64,000 nt of DNA from positions 492,047-556,046 of the forward strand of contig NZ_JOHR01000007.1 in the NCBI RefSeq assembly GCF_000719775.1, in the 5' to 3' direction. Source of the stretch: Streptomyces sp. NRRL F-5135. Lineage in GTDB: Bacteria > Actinomycetota > Actinomycetes > Streptomycetales > Streptomycetaceae. Position numbers and translations under genes: made by a program. Every line of letters starts with the position of its first letter. Position 1 is the first letter of the stretch. Of the stretch, positions 34,902-44,386 are shown piece by piece. The notes beneath the pieces are model-generated. The model searched no databases, was not told where the DNA came from, and was given only the letters and a program-made list of their open reading frames with translations.

Positions 34902-37493
34902 CTACGGCTGCGACGCCGGGTCCGGGGTCGCCGTGATCTCGACCGTGCGGCTGAGCCGGCGGTCGGCGACGGAGTGCGCGGCCTCCACCTCGTAGCGCCC
35001 GGGCACGAGCGTGAAGGCCCCCGCCTCCTCGTCCCAGATCTCGAAGGCCCGGCGGTGCAGCGGGATCCGCAGCTCCACGGTCTCGCCGGGACCGGCCTGC
35101 GCGGTGGCGAAGCCCGCCAGCCGGCGGGCCGGGCGCTCCACGGTGTCCTCCACCGGAGCCAGGTAGATCTGGACGACCTCGCGGCCCGCCCGGGCCCCGG
35201 CGTTGCGCAGCCGGACCCGCGCCTCGGTGCCGGTGGCCGTCATCGTCTCGTACTCCCAGTCGGTGTAGCCGAGGCCGTGCCCGAAGGCGTAGGCGGGGGC
35301 GGTGCCGTCGCGTTCCCAGGCCCGGTATCCGATGAACACACCCTCTTCGTAGACGAGTTCACCGTCGGTGGGGGCGGTACGGGACACGGGCGCGTCCGCC
35401 AGCGCGGCCGGCCAGGTGGTGGGCAGCCGGCCGCCGGGCTCGGCCGCGCCGAGCAGGACGTCGGCGAGCGCGGCGCCGCCCTCCTGGCCCGGGAACCAGC
35501 TGAGCAGCACCGCCGCCACGTCCTCGCGCCAGGGCAGCTCCACCGGGGAACCGGTGTTGACGACCACCACGGTGTTCGGGTTGACGTCGGCCACGGCCCG
35601 TACGAGATCGTCCTGGTGGCCCGGCAGCCACAGGTCCGCGCGGTCGAAGCCCTCGGACTCCACGCGCTCGGTGGTGGCGACCACGACGACGGCCGTATCC
35701 GCCGCACGGGCGGCCTCGACGGCCTCGGCGATCAGCTCGTCGGGGTCGCGGCGGGGGCCGAGGTGCAGCAGCGAGAGGGCGACGGCCTCGATGGGGGCGT
35801 CCGCGATCTTGTGGACGGTGGCCAGCAGGGAGATCTCCACGCTCTCGCCCGCGCCGAGCGGGACGCGGGCGCGCTCCACGGGGGCTCCGAAGAACGTCTC
35901 GAACGGGTCGGCCGCCGGGACCAGTTCCTCGGTGCCCTCGAAGCGGACCTCGCCGCCGACGGTGAGGACGAAGTCGCCCAGCCCGCGGGTGCCGAAGGTG
36001 TGCTCGCCGCTCTCCCTGGGGGTGAAGCGGCCGGTCAGCTCGACGCTGTGCAGCTCCTCGTGGGTGACGCCGTCGGGCAGGTCGCCGCCGGCCCACTGCA
36101 CTCGTCCGTCGGGCACCGGCGAGGTCCCGAGGACCCGCCCGTCGGCCGCGCGGCAGACGGCGGTCAACTCGAACCCCTGGCGGGCGTCGGCGAGTTCGTC
36201 GTTGGGGTCGGCGCCGACGGCGAAGGTCAGCGCGCCCTCGGGCAGTGCCGCGGTGAGGCCGTCGAGCGGGGAGACTACGCGGCCGGGGAAGACCGTGGCC
36301 GAGCCGCCGCCGAGGATCCGGGCGTCACGGGCCGCCGCGCCGATGAGCGCGACCGTGCCCGTCCGCTCCGGGTCGACCGGGAGGGCGCGGCGGCCGGCGC
36401 GGGGCTCGTTGCGTACGAGGACGAAGGAGCGGCGGGCGATCTCGCGGGCCACCGTTCCACCGTCGAGGGGTTCGGGGAGCGCCTCCACGGCGGGTGGGGC
36501 GCCGGCGAGCGCGCCCGTGCGGGCGGCGAGCAGCAGCACCCGGCGGACCGCGTCGTCGACGGCTGACTCGGGCACCTCGCCCGCGCGTACGGCGGCGGCG
36601 AGGGCCGGGCCGTAGACGGTGTCGGGTCCCGGCATGGCCACGTCGAGGCCGCCGAGCAGGGCGGCGACCGTGGAGCGGGCGGCCAGCCAGTCGGAGACGA
36701 CGAAGCCGTCGAAGCCCCACTCGCCGCGCAGGACCTCGTTCAGGAGGTGCCGGTGCTCGGTCATGGTCGAGCCGTTGACCTGGTTGTACGCGGCCATCAC
36801 GCCCCAGGGCCGGGCGTTTTCGACGATGGCCTCGAAGGGGGCCAGATACAGCTCGCGCAGCGGGCGCGGGGCGACGACGTTGTCGACGGTGAAGCGGTCG
36901 GTCTCGGCGTCGTTGGCGACGAAGTGCTTGACGGTGACGCCGACCCCGCCGTCCTGGACGCCGAGGACGTAGCCGGTGCCGATCTCGCCCGTGAGGTACG
37001 GGTCCTCGCTGTACGCCTCGAAGTGCCGCCCGCCGAGCGGGGACCGGTGCAGGTTCACGGTCGGCGCGAGCAGGACGTGCACCCCCTTGCGGCGCGCCTC
37101 CTGCGCGAGCAGCCGCCCGGCGCGGCGGGCGAGCACCGGGTCCCAGGTCGCGGCGAGCGCGGTGGGCGAGGGCAGCGCGACCGACGGGTCGTCGGCGGTC
37201 CAGCGCACGCCGCGGACCCCGACGGGACCGTCGGACATGACGAGGGAAGCCAGTCCGATCTCGGGGAGCGCGGGCAGGGACCACATGTCCTGTCCGGCCA
37301 GGAGGCGGGCCTTGGTGTCGAGATCGAGTGCGCCGAGTGCGGTCTCGGCCGCGGCGGCACGGGCCCGGTCGGCCCCGGCGGCCCGGCCGGCCCGCGCGGG
37401 TTCGCCGACCCCTGCGGAGTCGTCGTTCCCGGCGGCCTGATCTGTGCGGGACGGAGTCGCGGGTGAGGGTGCGGAAGCGGAATCGGGTGCCAC
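34902..37493 (-). CDS. Glycoside hydrolase family 3 beta-glucosidase with PA14 insert
   Basis: This 863-residue protein has the GH3 N-terminal barrel (VMSDGPVGVRG; NLHRSPLGGRHFEAYSEDP; KHFVANDAETDR) and the nucleophile Asp in GFDGFVVSDWLA. A PA14 domain (ELTGRFTPRESGEHTFGTRGLGDF) is inserted in the C-terminal sandwich, and a fibronectin III-like domain closes the protein. This is the layout of cytoplasmic beta-glucosidases acting on oligosaccharides or glycosylated natural products. No signal peptide is seen. GAGGAGG lies 6 nt before the GTG at 37493. A 17-bp palindrome 34 bp upstream probably controls it. Confidence 0.93.
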   Translation of the reverse strand: MAPDSASAPSPATPSRTDQAAGNDDSAGVGEPARAGRAAGADRARAAAAETALGALDLDTKARLLAGQDMWSLPALPEIGLASLVMSDGPVGVRGVRWTADDPSVALPSPTALAATWDPVLARRAGRLLAQEARRKGVHVLLAPTVNLHRSPLGGRHFEAYSEDPYLTGEIGTGYVLGVQDGGVGVTVKHFVANDAETDRFTVDNVVAPRPLRELYLAPFEAIVENARPWGVMAAYNQVNGSTMTEHRHLLNEVLRGEWGFDGFVVSDWLAARSTVAALLGGLDVAMPGPDTVYGPALAAAVRAGEVPESAVDDAVRRVLLLAARTGALAGAPPAVEALPEPLDGGTVAREIARRSFVLVRNEPRAGRRALPVDPERTGTVALIGAAARDARILGGGSATVFPGRVVSPLDGLTAALPEGALTFAVGADPNDELADARQGFELTAVCRAADGRVLGTSPVPDGRVQWAGGDLPDGVTHEELHSVELTGRFTPRESGEHTFGTRGLGDFVLTVGGEVRFEGTEELVPAADPFETFFGAPVERARVPLGAGESVEISLLATVHKIADAPIEAVALSLLHLGPRRDPDELIAEAVEAARAADTAVVVVATTERVESEGFDRADLWLPGHQDDLVRAVADVNPNTVVVVNTGSPVELPWREDVAAVLLSWFPGQEGGAALADVLLGAAEPGGRLPTTWPAALADAPVSRTAPTDGELVYEEGVFIGYRAWERDGTAPAYAFGHGLGYTDWEYETMTATGTEARVRLRNAGARAGREVVQIYLAPVEDTVERPARRLAGFATAQAGPGETVELRIPLHRRAFEIWDEEAGAFTLVPGRYEVEAAHSVADRRLSRTVEITATPDPASQP

Positions 37494-37526
37494 GTGGTAC
37501 CTCCTCGTCGCCCAGCGGAGTGGTCA

Positions 37527-37543
37527 TACTACCGGCGGTAGTA
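37527..37543 (-). promoter_or_regulatory. 17-bp palindromic operator upstream of the GH3 gene
   Basis: TACTACCG-G-CGGTAGTA is a perfect palindrome 34 bp upstream of the GH3 start. It has the size and symmetry of a TetR- or LacI-type operator. No regulator gene lies next to it, so the repressor must be encoded elsewhere. Confidence 0.65.
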
Positions 37544-37657
37544 GCCACCGGCCGCTCCGGCATTCCCACTGATCCTCCGTCACGTGCGTCCCTTGGACAC
37601 CATGGCCGACGGGCCGGTCCGGAGGGGATACTTCCGCCACCCGACGGAAGGAATCCC

Positions 37658-39016
37658 GTGAGATCCCTGAGCCCTGCCCGGCGCATACGCCCCGGTCGCC
37701 GCCCGCGCGTCCGTACAGAACTCCTCGGACTCGTCCTGCTCACCTCCGCCGCTCTGGCCGCGCCGCCGTCCTACGCCGCCGGGCGGCCGGAGACCGCGCC
37801 CCCGTCGACCACGACGTCGGCGGCGCCGACGGCCACGGGGGCCACGACCGTCTCGGCGGTCACGGCCGTCACGGTCGAGGAACAGCGCCTCGACCGGGCC
37901 GTCCCCCAGGAGATCCTGCGGCGCGGCGGCTTCGACGGCCATGCGCCGGCCCTCGTACGGGCGTTGGGCGCCACGCGCTCCGCCGCCCAGGCCGAACGGG
38001 TCGTGGCCCGGCACGGCGCGCGGCTGTGGCAGCGTGCCGTCGACCGCGCCCAGGGCCGGGGGCCCGCGCACGGCGACCTCAGCCGGGACGACGACCGGCC
38101 GCTGTACTGGGCGCGGCTGGCGATGAGCCGGGAACTGCGTGAGTGGCAGCCGCGGTTCGCCCTGTCCGACGCCGCGCGGTCACGGCTGCTCGGCACACTG
38201 GAGCGCACGTCGCGCGGCCAGGACTCGATGGTCTTCCCCGGGCACGCCGGGCGGGACGTCAAGCGGATCGTGGTGACCGGCTTCGACCCGTTCACGCTGG
38301 ACCGCGACATCCGGATCAGCAATCCGTCGGGGGCGACGGCCCTGGCCCTGGACGGCACGGTGATCCGGACCGCCGACGGCCCGGCCCGGATCGAGGCGGC
38401 CGTGTTCCCGGTCCGCTGGGGAGACTTCGCGGACGGCACGGTCGAACGTGCCCTGCGCGGGCCGCTCTCCCGCGCCGATCTGTTCACCACGGTCAGCCAG
38501 GGCCGGGTCGGCCGGATCGACGTCGAGCGCTTCAACGGCGCCTGGCGCGGCGGGTTCGGGGACAACGAGAACGTCTCGGAGACGGGGCTCGTCCCCGTCA
38601 CCGACCCCGCCTCCCAGCCGCAGTGGACGACGACCAGCCTGCCGTACCGGGAGATCGTGGCGGCGGACACCGGCCGCTTCCCGGTGTACGACAACACCTC
38701 GGTGACGGAGGTGCCCGCGGGCGGGACGGCACCGGTCGTACGCCCTGACGGGCCGACGGCCGGTTCCCAGGCACGGGCCGGGGGCGGCGGGGACTACCTG
38801 TCCAACGAGATCGCCTACCGGGCGACGCTGCTGCGCGACCGGCTGGGCCGGGACATCCCGGGCGGCCATGTGCACACGCCGGTGCTCCAGTTCGGGGCGG
38901 GGAACACCGACCCTGCGACCGGGACCGTGACCGATCCCGAGTTCGTACGGAACCGGCTGGACATCATCGCGCAGCTACGGGAGATCATCACCGTGGCGGC
39001 GGAGGCGTCGGACTGA
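37658..39016 (+). CDS. Secreted pyroglutamyl-peptidase I-like protein with Ser at the catalytic Cys position
   Basis: This 452-residue protein has a Sec-type signal peptide (ELLGLVLLTSAALAAPPSYA) and an N-terminal region of about 190 residues, followed by a domain matching pyroglutamyl peptidase I (C15): VKRIVVTGFDPFTLD, ISNPSGATALALDG, VFPVRWGDF, and VGRIDVERFNGAWRGGFGDNE, which includes the catalytic-type Glu. The usual AGxYLCN with the nucleophilic Cys reads GGDYLSNEIAYRA here, so Ser replaces Cys; His is kept in GGHVHTPV. The C15 enzymes are normally cytoplasmic and about 215 residues, so secretion and the long N-terminal part are also unusual. GGAAGGAA precedes the GTG at 37658. Confidence 0.8.
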   Translation: MRSLSPARRIRPGRRPRVRTELLGLVLLTSAALAAPPSYAAGRPETAPPSTTTSAAPTATGATTVSAVTAVTVEEQRLDRAVPQEILRRGGFDGHAPALVRALGATRSAAQAERVVARHGARLWQRAVDRAQGRGPAHGDLSRDDDRPLYWARLAMSRELREWQPRFALSDAARSRLLGTLERTSRGQDSMVFPGHAGRDVKRIVVTGFDPFTLDRDIRISNPSGATALALDGTVIRTADGPARIEAAVFPVRWGDFADGTVERALRGPLSRADLFTTVSQGRVGRIDVERFNGAWRGGFGDNENVSETGLVPVTDPASQPQWTTTSLPYREIVAADTGRFPVYDNTSVTEVPAGGTAPVVRPDGPTAGSQARAGGGGDYLSNEIAYRATLLRDRLGRDIPGGHVHTPVLQFGAGNTDPATGTVTDPEFVRNRLDIIAQLREIITVAAEASD

Positions 39017-39258
39017 GACGTGCCGGGCCGTACGGGGCCGTCTGTCGCCGCACGTGGGCGACCAGGGCCCGGACCCGTGGGCGGCGGCCGTTGCGATCGG
39101 ACCAGGATCACCGGGTCCCGGCCCGGCCCGTCGGGGCCCGGCGCACGGCCGTCAGGGCACCGGCCCACCGGCCATCGAGGCTCGGCGCGTGGGCCCGCCG
39201 AGCCCAGGACTTCGGTGGCCGGGCCCGGGGCCGTCGTTCGGCAGCCCCGGGGCCCGGG
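39017..39258. repeat. Low-complexity GC spacer between convergent genes
   Basis: About 240 bp of CGGGCCCGG- and GGGCCCGGACCCG-type motifs lie between the peptidase-like gene and the EI24 gene. They resemble the spacers at 13800-13895 and 22250-22450. No gene is supported; bidirectional termination is likely. Confidence 0.5.
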
Positions 39259-40182
39259 TCACCAGGACTTCGTGCCTGGTGCCTGGGGCCGGGGCGGCAC
39301 CGGATGCGCCGCCTGCCCGGCGCCGGCGGCCGGCGGGGACACGGGGTGCGGGCCCGGGCCCGTACCGAGGGCGAGGGTCGCCCCCGGTTCCCGGCCCGCC
39401 GCCGGCACCGCGCCGGGCGCGCCCCGTACCTCGTCCTCCCCCGACGGCGGCCCGGCCAGCTCGCGGGCCATCAGCGTCGCTCCTGCCACCGCGCCCGGCA
39501 TCAGGAAGACCGCCACCAGCGGGACCAGGAAGGCCAGCGTCAGCGGGACGCCGAAGCCGAGCGCGAGCATCCGGCGGCCCCGCAGCAGGGTCAGCCGCTC
39601 CTTGAGGTCGACGTCGCGACGCTGGAGCGCCACCGCCGTCAGTTCCTCCGCGAGGAAGAAGCCGGAGACGCAGAAGCCCAGCACGGGGACGACGGTCTGC
39701 CCGACGACCGGCAGGAAGCCGAGCGCGAAGAGCAGGATGCCGTACAGCGACACCCGGACCAGGATCCGCAGGCTGTCCCGCGCGGAGATCCACATCTCGT
39801 GCCAGAACGACCGGCCCGACTCGGGGACCTCGCCGCCCTCGGTGCGGTCGACCTCCTCCGACAGCGACTCGTAGAAGGGCTGTCCGACCAGCAGGGTCAC
39901 GGCGGTGAACGTGACCACCGCCAGGAACAGGCCCAGCGCGAACACCAGCGCCGTCAGAAAGCCGCGGAAGAGACCGAGCCAGGGAGAGGACCAGCCGTCC
40001 GCGAAGGGAGTGGCCCAGGCCGTCAGGTCGTCGGCGCCGTAGAAGAGGCCGATGAGGGCCCCCGCGTACAGCACCAGCGTGATCAGGCCGGGCAACAGCC
40101 CGAAGCCGAACCACCGGCCGTGACCCACGACCCACCGCTGACCCTTCAACACGTAGCCGAAGCCCGCCCCGAAATCACGCAT
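39259..40182 (-). CDS. EI24/CysZ-family membrane protein
   Basis: This 307-residue protein begins MRDFGAGFGYVLKGQRWVVGHGRWFGFGLLPGLITLVLY, the standard N-terminus of actinobacterial EI24-domain proteins, with about five or six hydrophobic segments. CysZ, the best-known relative, helps sulfate uptake, but that role is not proven for this branch. The last 80 residues are a Pro/Gly/Ala-rich cytoplasmic tail. The ATG at 40182 is chosen over the GTG at 40191 because the family starts at MRDFG. Confidence 0.87.
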   Translation of the reverse strand: MRDFGAGFGYVLKGQRWVVGHGRWFGFGLLPGLITLVLYAGALIGLFYGADDLTAWATPFADGWSSPWLGLFRGFLTALVFALGLFLAVVTFTAVTLLVGQPFYESLSEEVDRTEGGEVPESGRSFWHEMWISARDSLRILVRVSLYGILLFALGFLPVVGQTVVPVLGFCVSGFFLAEELTAVALQRRDVDLKERLTLLRGRRMLALGFGVPLTLAFLVPLVAVFLMPGAVAGATLMARELAGPPSGEDEVRGAPGAVPAAGREPGATLALGTGPGPHPVSPPAAGAGQAAHPVPPRPQAPGTKSW

Positions 40183-40341
40183 GCGGTTCACCCTACCGGC
40201 GCGGTGGACAGGGTCTTGCCGTCACACCGATGAACCTGTAAACCCTGCATACCGATCAAACAAGATCGCGATTCAGTCAACTTCGGTCAGTGCGGATCGA
40301 TTTTGGCCTTTTCGTCATCCCTCACCCCGAGGAAGGGACGC

Positions 40342-42948
40342 ATGGGTATATCCAGACCCGCTCTGCTCACCACCGCCGTCACGGCGGGTGCCCTGCTGCT
40401 GTCGCCACTGCCGGCGACGGCGCAGCCGGGACAGCCGGGGCAGCCGGGACAGGCCGCCGCCCGCCCGCACCCGGTCCGCGAGAACGGTGCCCCCGGCTCG
40501 GCGGCCACCGCGTCCGGCGGTCCGGTGGCCGCCCCGGCCACGGGAACCGTCGCCCAGGACGCCGCCGGCGTCGCACCGGACGAGGAGCGCGGCTATCCCC
40601 GCCGTACGGTGGTCACCGCCCCGCCCGAGAACCCCGCCGACAAGGCGATCAAGCTGGGCCTCACCCCGTACCACTCCCTCGCACCCCGCCTCAACGCCCT
40701 TCAGAAGCTGGGCGACCGGGTCAGTGTGGAGGTGACCGGCCGCTCGGCGGGCGGCCATGACCTGTACCTCGTCACCGTCACCGCCCCGGAGAGCCCGGGG
40801 CAGGCCCGCGAGCAGCGGCGGATGCGCGACCTGATCGAGAACTCCCCCGCGGCCGCCGCCAAGGACGGGCGCATCGCGTCGTCGTACAAGACGCCGGTCT
40901 TCATCAACAACAACATCCACGGAAACGAGTGGGAGGGCACCGACGCCGCGCTGGAACTCGTCGAGGAGCTGGCGACGGCGAACGACGCCCGGACCCGTGA
41001 CCTGCTCGCCACGAACCGGGTCTACCTCAACATCACCGCCAACCCGGACGGCCGCGTCGCCGGCACCCGCGCCAACTCCCAGGGCTTCGACCTCAACCGG
41101 GACTTCATCACCGGCTCGCAGCCCGAGTCGCGCGCGATCCGGCAGATCACGGTCGACAAGCAGCCCGTCGTGATGCTCGACCTGCACGGCTACGTCAACG
41201 GCACGCTGATCGAGCCGACGACCCCGCCGCACGGCGAGAACTACGAGTACGACCTCTTCCTCAAGAACTCCTACGCCAACGCCCTCGGCATGGAGAAGGC
41301 GGTCAACGACCTCGGCTACACCGCCGCCGAGGACGGTGTCGAGCCGCCCGTCATCCCCTTCCGCGACCAGCGGGAGGGCTGGGACGACTGGCCGCCGATC
41401 TTCACCCCGCAGTACGCGGCCTTCCAGGGCGCGGTCGCCGCGCACACCGTCGAGATCCCGCTGCGGGTCAACAACAACGACTACGCCACACTGCCGGTGG
41501 CGGAGTTGCGGCGCCGGTCCGCGATCAACGCGGACATCGCGGGCGCGGCGATGCGGGCCACCCTCGGCCACGCGCTGGCGAACCGTACGTCGCTGATCGC
41601 CGACCAGATCGAGACCTTCCGGCGGGGCGCGGCGGGCGAGGCGCAGCGGCCGGTGTCGGAGGAGACCGTGCCCGGGGTGCCCGGCATCGGTCCCGAGGAC
41701 GTGTACACCACGGACTTCCCCCGCGCGTACGTGATCCCGGCCGGCGAGGCGCAACGGTCCGCGACCGCCGCCGCCCGGCTGGTGGACCACCTGGTGGCCA
41801 ATGATGTCCGGGTGCGTCGCGCGAGCGCGGGATTCGAGCTGGCGGGACGCGCCTACCCGGCGGGTTCGTACGTCGTCGACATGCACCAGCCCAAGCGCGG
41901 GCTCGCCAACGTGATCCTGGACGAGGGCCGGGACATCAGCGCGGACGTCTCCACGATGTACGACATCTCGGGGTGGAGCCTCGGGCTGCTGTGGGGCGCG
42001 AGCGTCGACACGGTCGACGAGGGCCGGGAGGAGGGCGGCGCCCTGCGCGTGCCGAGCCGTCCGGTGGTGGCCGCCGCGCCCACCGGATCGGTGCCGGCGG
42101 GCCAGGGTCCGCTGCTGCTGCGCCTGGACGACCCCAAGGAGCTGACGGCCCTCAACGCCCTGCTCGCGCAGGGGGTTTCGGTACGGCGCGCGGCGGACGG
42201 ATCCGCGATCGTGCCGGCCTCGGCGCGGCAGCGGGCGGCCGTCCTCGCCGAGCGGTACGGCGTGGTCTTCACCGCCACGGAGGAGAAGGGGGCGGCGGCA
42301 CTGCACCGTACCCGGGTCGCCGCCGCCGTGACGCCCGGCGAGCGGACCGCGCTGGCGGAACTGGGCTTCGAGGTGCTGCCGGTGTCGACCGCGACGCTGA
42401 ACGCGGGCTTCGACTGGTCGGCGGCCGATGTGCTGTACGTGTCCTCCGGCCTCCAGTACGGCGGTCTCACCCCGGCGGCCCGCACGGCGCTGGACGGCTT
42501 CCTCGCCGACGGCGGGGGCGTGGTGGCGCTCGGTTCGGCCGGGGCGGCCTTCAACACCGCCGCGGGACTGCTCGACGCGCGGCCGGTGGCGGGCAACGCC
42601 GACGCCAACGGTGTGGTGCGGGTGACGAACGCGGGCGGCCCGGTCACGGGCGGCGCCCCGGCGCACTCGTTCGTCTACTCGCCGCGGTGGTTCACGGACC
42701 TCGGCGCGGGTGTGCGCGTCGACCAGTCGTACGGCGCCGGGAATCCGCTGGTCTCGGGCCACTGGCGCGCGAAGGAGGAGGGCGGCGGCGGCCCGTCGGA
42801 CGCGGCGGGCGAGGCATCGGTCGTCAGCGGTACCTCCGCGAAGGGCTCGCCGGTGGTGCTGTTCGGTACGGAGCCGTTGTTCCGTGACCACCCGAAGGGG
42901 CTGTTCGCGCAGCTCGGCCGCGCGTTGCTGCTGGGGGCGGCGGGCTGA
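40342..42948 (+). CDS. Secreted M14 zinc carboxypeptidase
   Basis: This 868-residue precursor has a signal peptide ending near ATAQPG and a short GQPGQPGQ repeat. The M14 domain has zinc ligands His193 and Glu196 in NNNIHGNEWEG and His282 in MLDLHGYVN, with the catalytic Glu371 in AHTVEIPLRVNNND. GFDLNRDF is the substrate-binding Arg block. The C-terminal 450 residues, with repeated Rossmann-like segments, are the extra part typical of large actinobacterial M14 proteins. It should degrade peptides outside the cell. GAGGAAGGG precedes the ATG at 40342. Confidence 0.95.
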   Translation: MGISRPALLTTAVTAGALLLSPLPATAQPGQPGQPGQAAARPHPVRENGAPGSAATASGGPVAAPATGTVAQDAAGVAPDEERGYPRRTVVTAPPENPADKAIKLGLTPYHSLAPRLNALQKLGDRVSVEVTGRSAGGHDLYLVTVTAPESPGQAREQRRMRDLIENSPAAAAKDGRIASSYKTPVFINNNIHGNEWEGTDAALELVEELATANDARTRDLLATNRVYLNITANPDGRVAGTRANSQGFDLNRDFITGSQPESRAIRQITVDKQPVVMLDLHGYVNGTLIEPTTPPHGENYEYDLFLKNSYANALGMEKAVNDLGYTAAEDGVEPPVIPFRDQREGWDDWPPIFTPQYAAFQGAVAAHTVEIPLRVNNNDYATLPVAELRRRSAINADIAGAAMRATLGHALANRTSLIADQIETFRRGAAGEAQRPVSEETVPGVPGIGPEDVYTTDFPRAYVIPAGEAQRSATAAARLVDHLVANDVRVRRASAGFELAGRAYPAGSYVVDMHQPKRGLANVILDEGRDISADVSTMYDISGWSLGLLWGASVDTVDEGREEGGALRVPSRPVVAAAPTGSVPAGQGPLLLRLDDPKELTALNALLAQGVSVRRAADGSAIVPASARQRAAVLAERYGVVFTATEEKGAAALHRTRVAAAVTPGERTALAELGFEVLPVSTATLNAGFDWSAADVLYVSSGLQYGGLTPAARTALDGFLADGGGVVALGSAGAAFNTAAGLLDARPVAGNADANGVVRVTNAGGPVTGGAPAHSFVYSPRWFTDLGAGVRVDQSYGAGNPLVSGHWRAKEEGGGGPSDAAGEASVVSGTSAKGSPVVLFGTEPLFRDHPKGLFAQLGRALLLGAAG

Positions 42949-42964
42949 TCGCCCGTCGTCCGCG

Positions 42965-43012
42965 GGGCCGTTCCGCCGCGCTCCCCCGCCGGGAGCCGCG
43001 GCGGAACGGCCC
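42965..43012 (+). terminator. Terminator of the M14 carboxypeptidase gene
   Basis: GGGCCGTTCCGCCGCG (42965-42980) pairs perfectly with CGCGGCGGAACGGCCC (42997-43012) across a 16-nt loop that can itself fold (CTCCC...GGGAG). It starts 17 nt after the stop codon. Confidence 0.85.
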
Positions 43013-43099
43013 TTCCGGCGTTGTGGCCGCATCTCGCGCCGGCCAGTGGGCGGTGTGCCGGTCGGCGGGCGCCACACCGGCCGGAACGCGGGGCGTCGG

Positions 43100-44092
43100 T
43101 CAGTACGCGGTCGGCCAGCCCCCGGACCAGCTCAGCAGGTTGACACCGAGCTTGGGCGTGCCGTTGTCCTGGCCGTCGTAGTAGTGGTAGACGAGCAGGT
43201 CGCCGTCGCTGTCCGGCATGACCGACTGCCCGCCGGGACCGATGTAGCGGCCGTGGCTCTCCAGGACGAGCGAGCCGCCGTTGTTCATCATGTTCACACC
43301 GTTCTTGTCGGTGTAGGGCCCGGTGACGCTGGTGGCCCTGCCGACCTTGATCTTGTACGTGGAACCGGTACCGGCGCAGCAGGTGTCGTACGAGGCGAAG
43401 AGGTAGTAGTAGCCGTTCCGCTTGATGACGACGGGCGCCTCGACGGCCTTGGTCCCGGTGGGGCGGGAGGCGAGGCTCCGGCGGGCGGTGTCGCCCGGGT
43501 GGCCCTTGCCGGTGGCCGGGTCGATCCGGATCATCTTGATGCCGGTCCACCAGGAGCCGAAGGACAGCCACCACGTGCCGTCGTCGTCCACGAAGAGGTT
43601 GGGGTCGATGGCGTTGTAGTCGCTGCCGGGGCCGGACGTGTGGACGACGCCCTGGTCGGTCCAGCTGCCGGCCTGCCCGGTGGTCGAGGTCGCCAGTCCG
43701 ATGGCGGAGGTGTTGGAGCCGAAGGAGGAGACGGCGTAGTACATCAGGTACTTGCCGCCGTGGAACGAGATGTCGGGCGCCCACGGGTCCTTGGCCGGCG
43801 AGTAGGCGGACCACCAGCCCGGCAGGGTGGTGAAGGCCGAGCGGTTGCGGCCGAAGGCGATCCGGTCGGTGGAGGTACGGGCCTGGAGCCCGTCGCCGGT
43901 GGAGTAGAGCAGGTACTGGCCGGACGAGGCGCGGATCATGGTCGGGTCGTGGACGACGATGTCGCCGGTGACGCGGCCCGGGTTGGGGTAGGCGGAGGCG
44001 GTGCCCGGGAGGAGCGCGAGGAGGACGGCGGCGGGGAGGGCGAGAAGGGTCGTTCTGCGGGAGGCGTGGGAGGTGCGGGAGGTGGGGCTCAC
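43100..44092 (-). CDS. Secreted arabinan endo-1,5-alpha-L-arabinosidase (GH43)
   Basis: This 330-residue precursor has a signal peptide (ALPAAVLLALLPGTASA, cleavage near residue 34). The five-bladed GH43 propeller shows the catalytic acids Asp49 in IVVHDPTMI, Asp163 in NAIDPNLFVDDDG and Glu218 in KAVEAPVVIKRNGYYYLF. DPWAPDISFHGGKYLMYYAVSSFGSNTSAIG is strongly arabinanase-like. It cuts the arabinan side chains of plant pectin outside the cell. AAGGAGA precedes the GTG at 44092. A 10-bp palindrome about 145 bp upstream may be its operator. Confidence 0.94.
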   Translation of the reverse strand: MSPTSRTSHASRRTTLLALPAAVLLALLPGTASAYPNPGRVTGDIVVHDPTMIRASSGQYLLYSTGDGLQARTSTDRIAFGRNRSAFTTLPGWWSAYSPAKDPWAPDISFHGGKYLMYYAVSSFGSNTSAIGLATSTTGQAGSWTDQGVVHTSGPGSDYNAIDPNLFVDDDGTWWLSFGSWWTGIKMIRIDPATGKGHPGDTARRSLASRPTGTKAVEAPVVIKRNGYYYLFASYDTCCAGTGSTYKIKVGRATSVTGPYTDKNGVNMMNNGGSLVLESHGRYIGPGGQSVMPDSDGDLLVYHYYDGQDNGTPKLGVNLLSWSGGWPTAY

Positions 44093-44236
44093 GCGGAGTC
44101 TCCTTGACGGCGGCACGGAAGGACGGAAGGTTCGACGCGTCGACGCGTTCGACCTGCTTGACCCGACAGCAGCGTTCGGGATTTCGAACCCCGCTCGTGA
44201 CTCCGAACGGGAACGTAGAAGCCGGAACGTAGAGTC

Positions 44237-44246
44237 GAAGCGCTTC
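44237..44246 (-). promoter_or_regulatory. Candidate LacI-type operator upstream of GH43
   Basis: GAAGCGCTTC is a perfect 10-bp palindrome with the central CG typical of LacI-family operators that control sugar-polymer enzymes in Streptomyces. It lies 145 bp before the GH43 start. The surrounding 44130-44220 has several TCGAC/TTCGAA repeats of unclear meaning. Confidence 0.4.
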
Positions 44247-44386
44247 CGCGTCAATGGCCCGCGCCGCGTCGGCGTACGCGCGCGAAAGGCCGCACCCACG
44301 GTGTCGCCCGGGTGCGGCCCCTGATGCGCGCGTGACGTTTCCGCGTCCGCTCGGCCCGCCGGCCCGCCGGTCAGCCGGCCCGCCGG

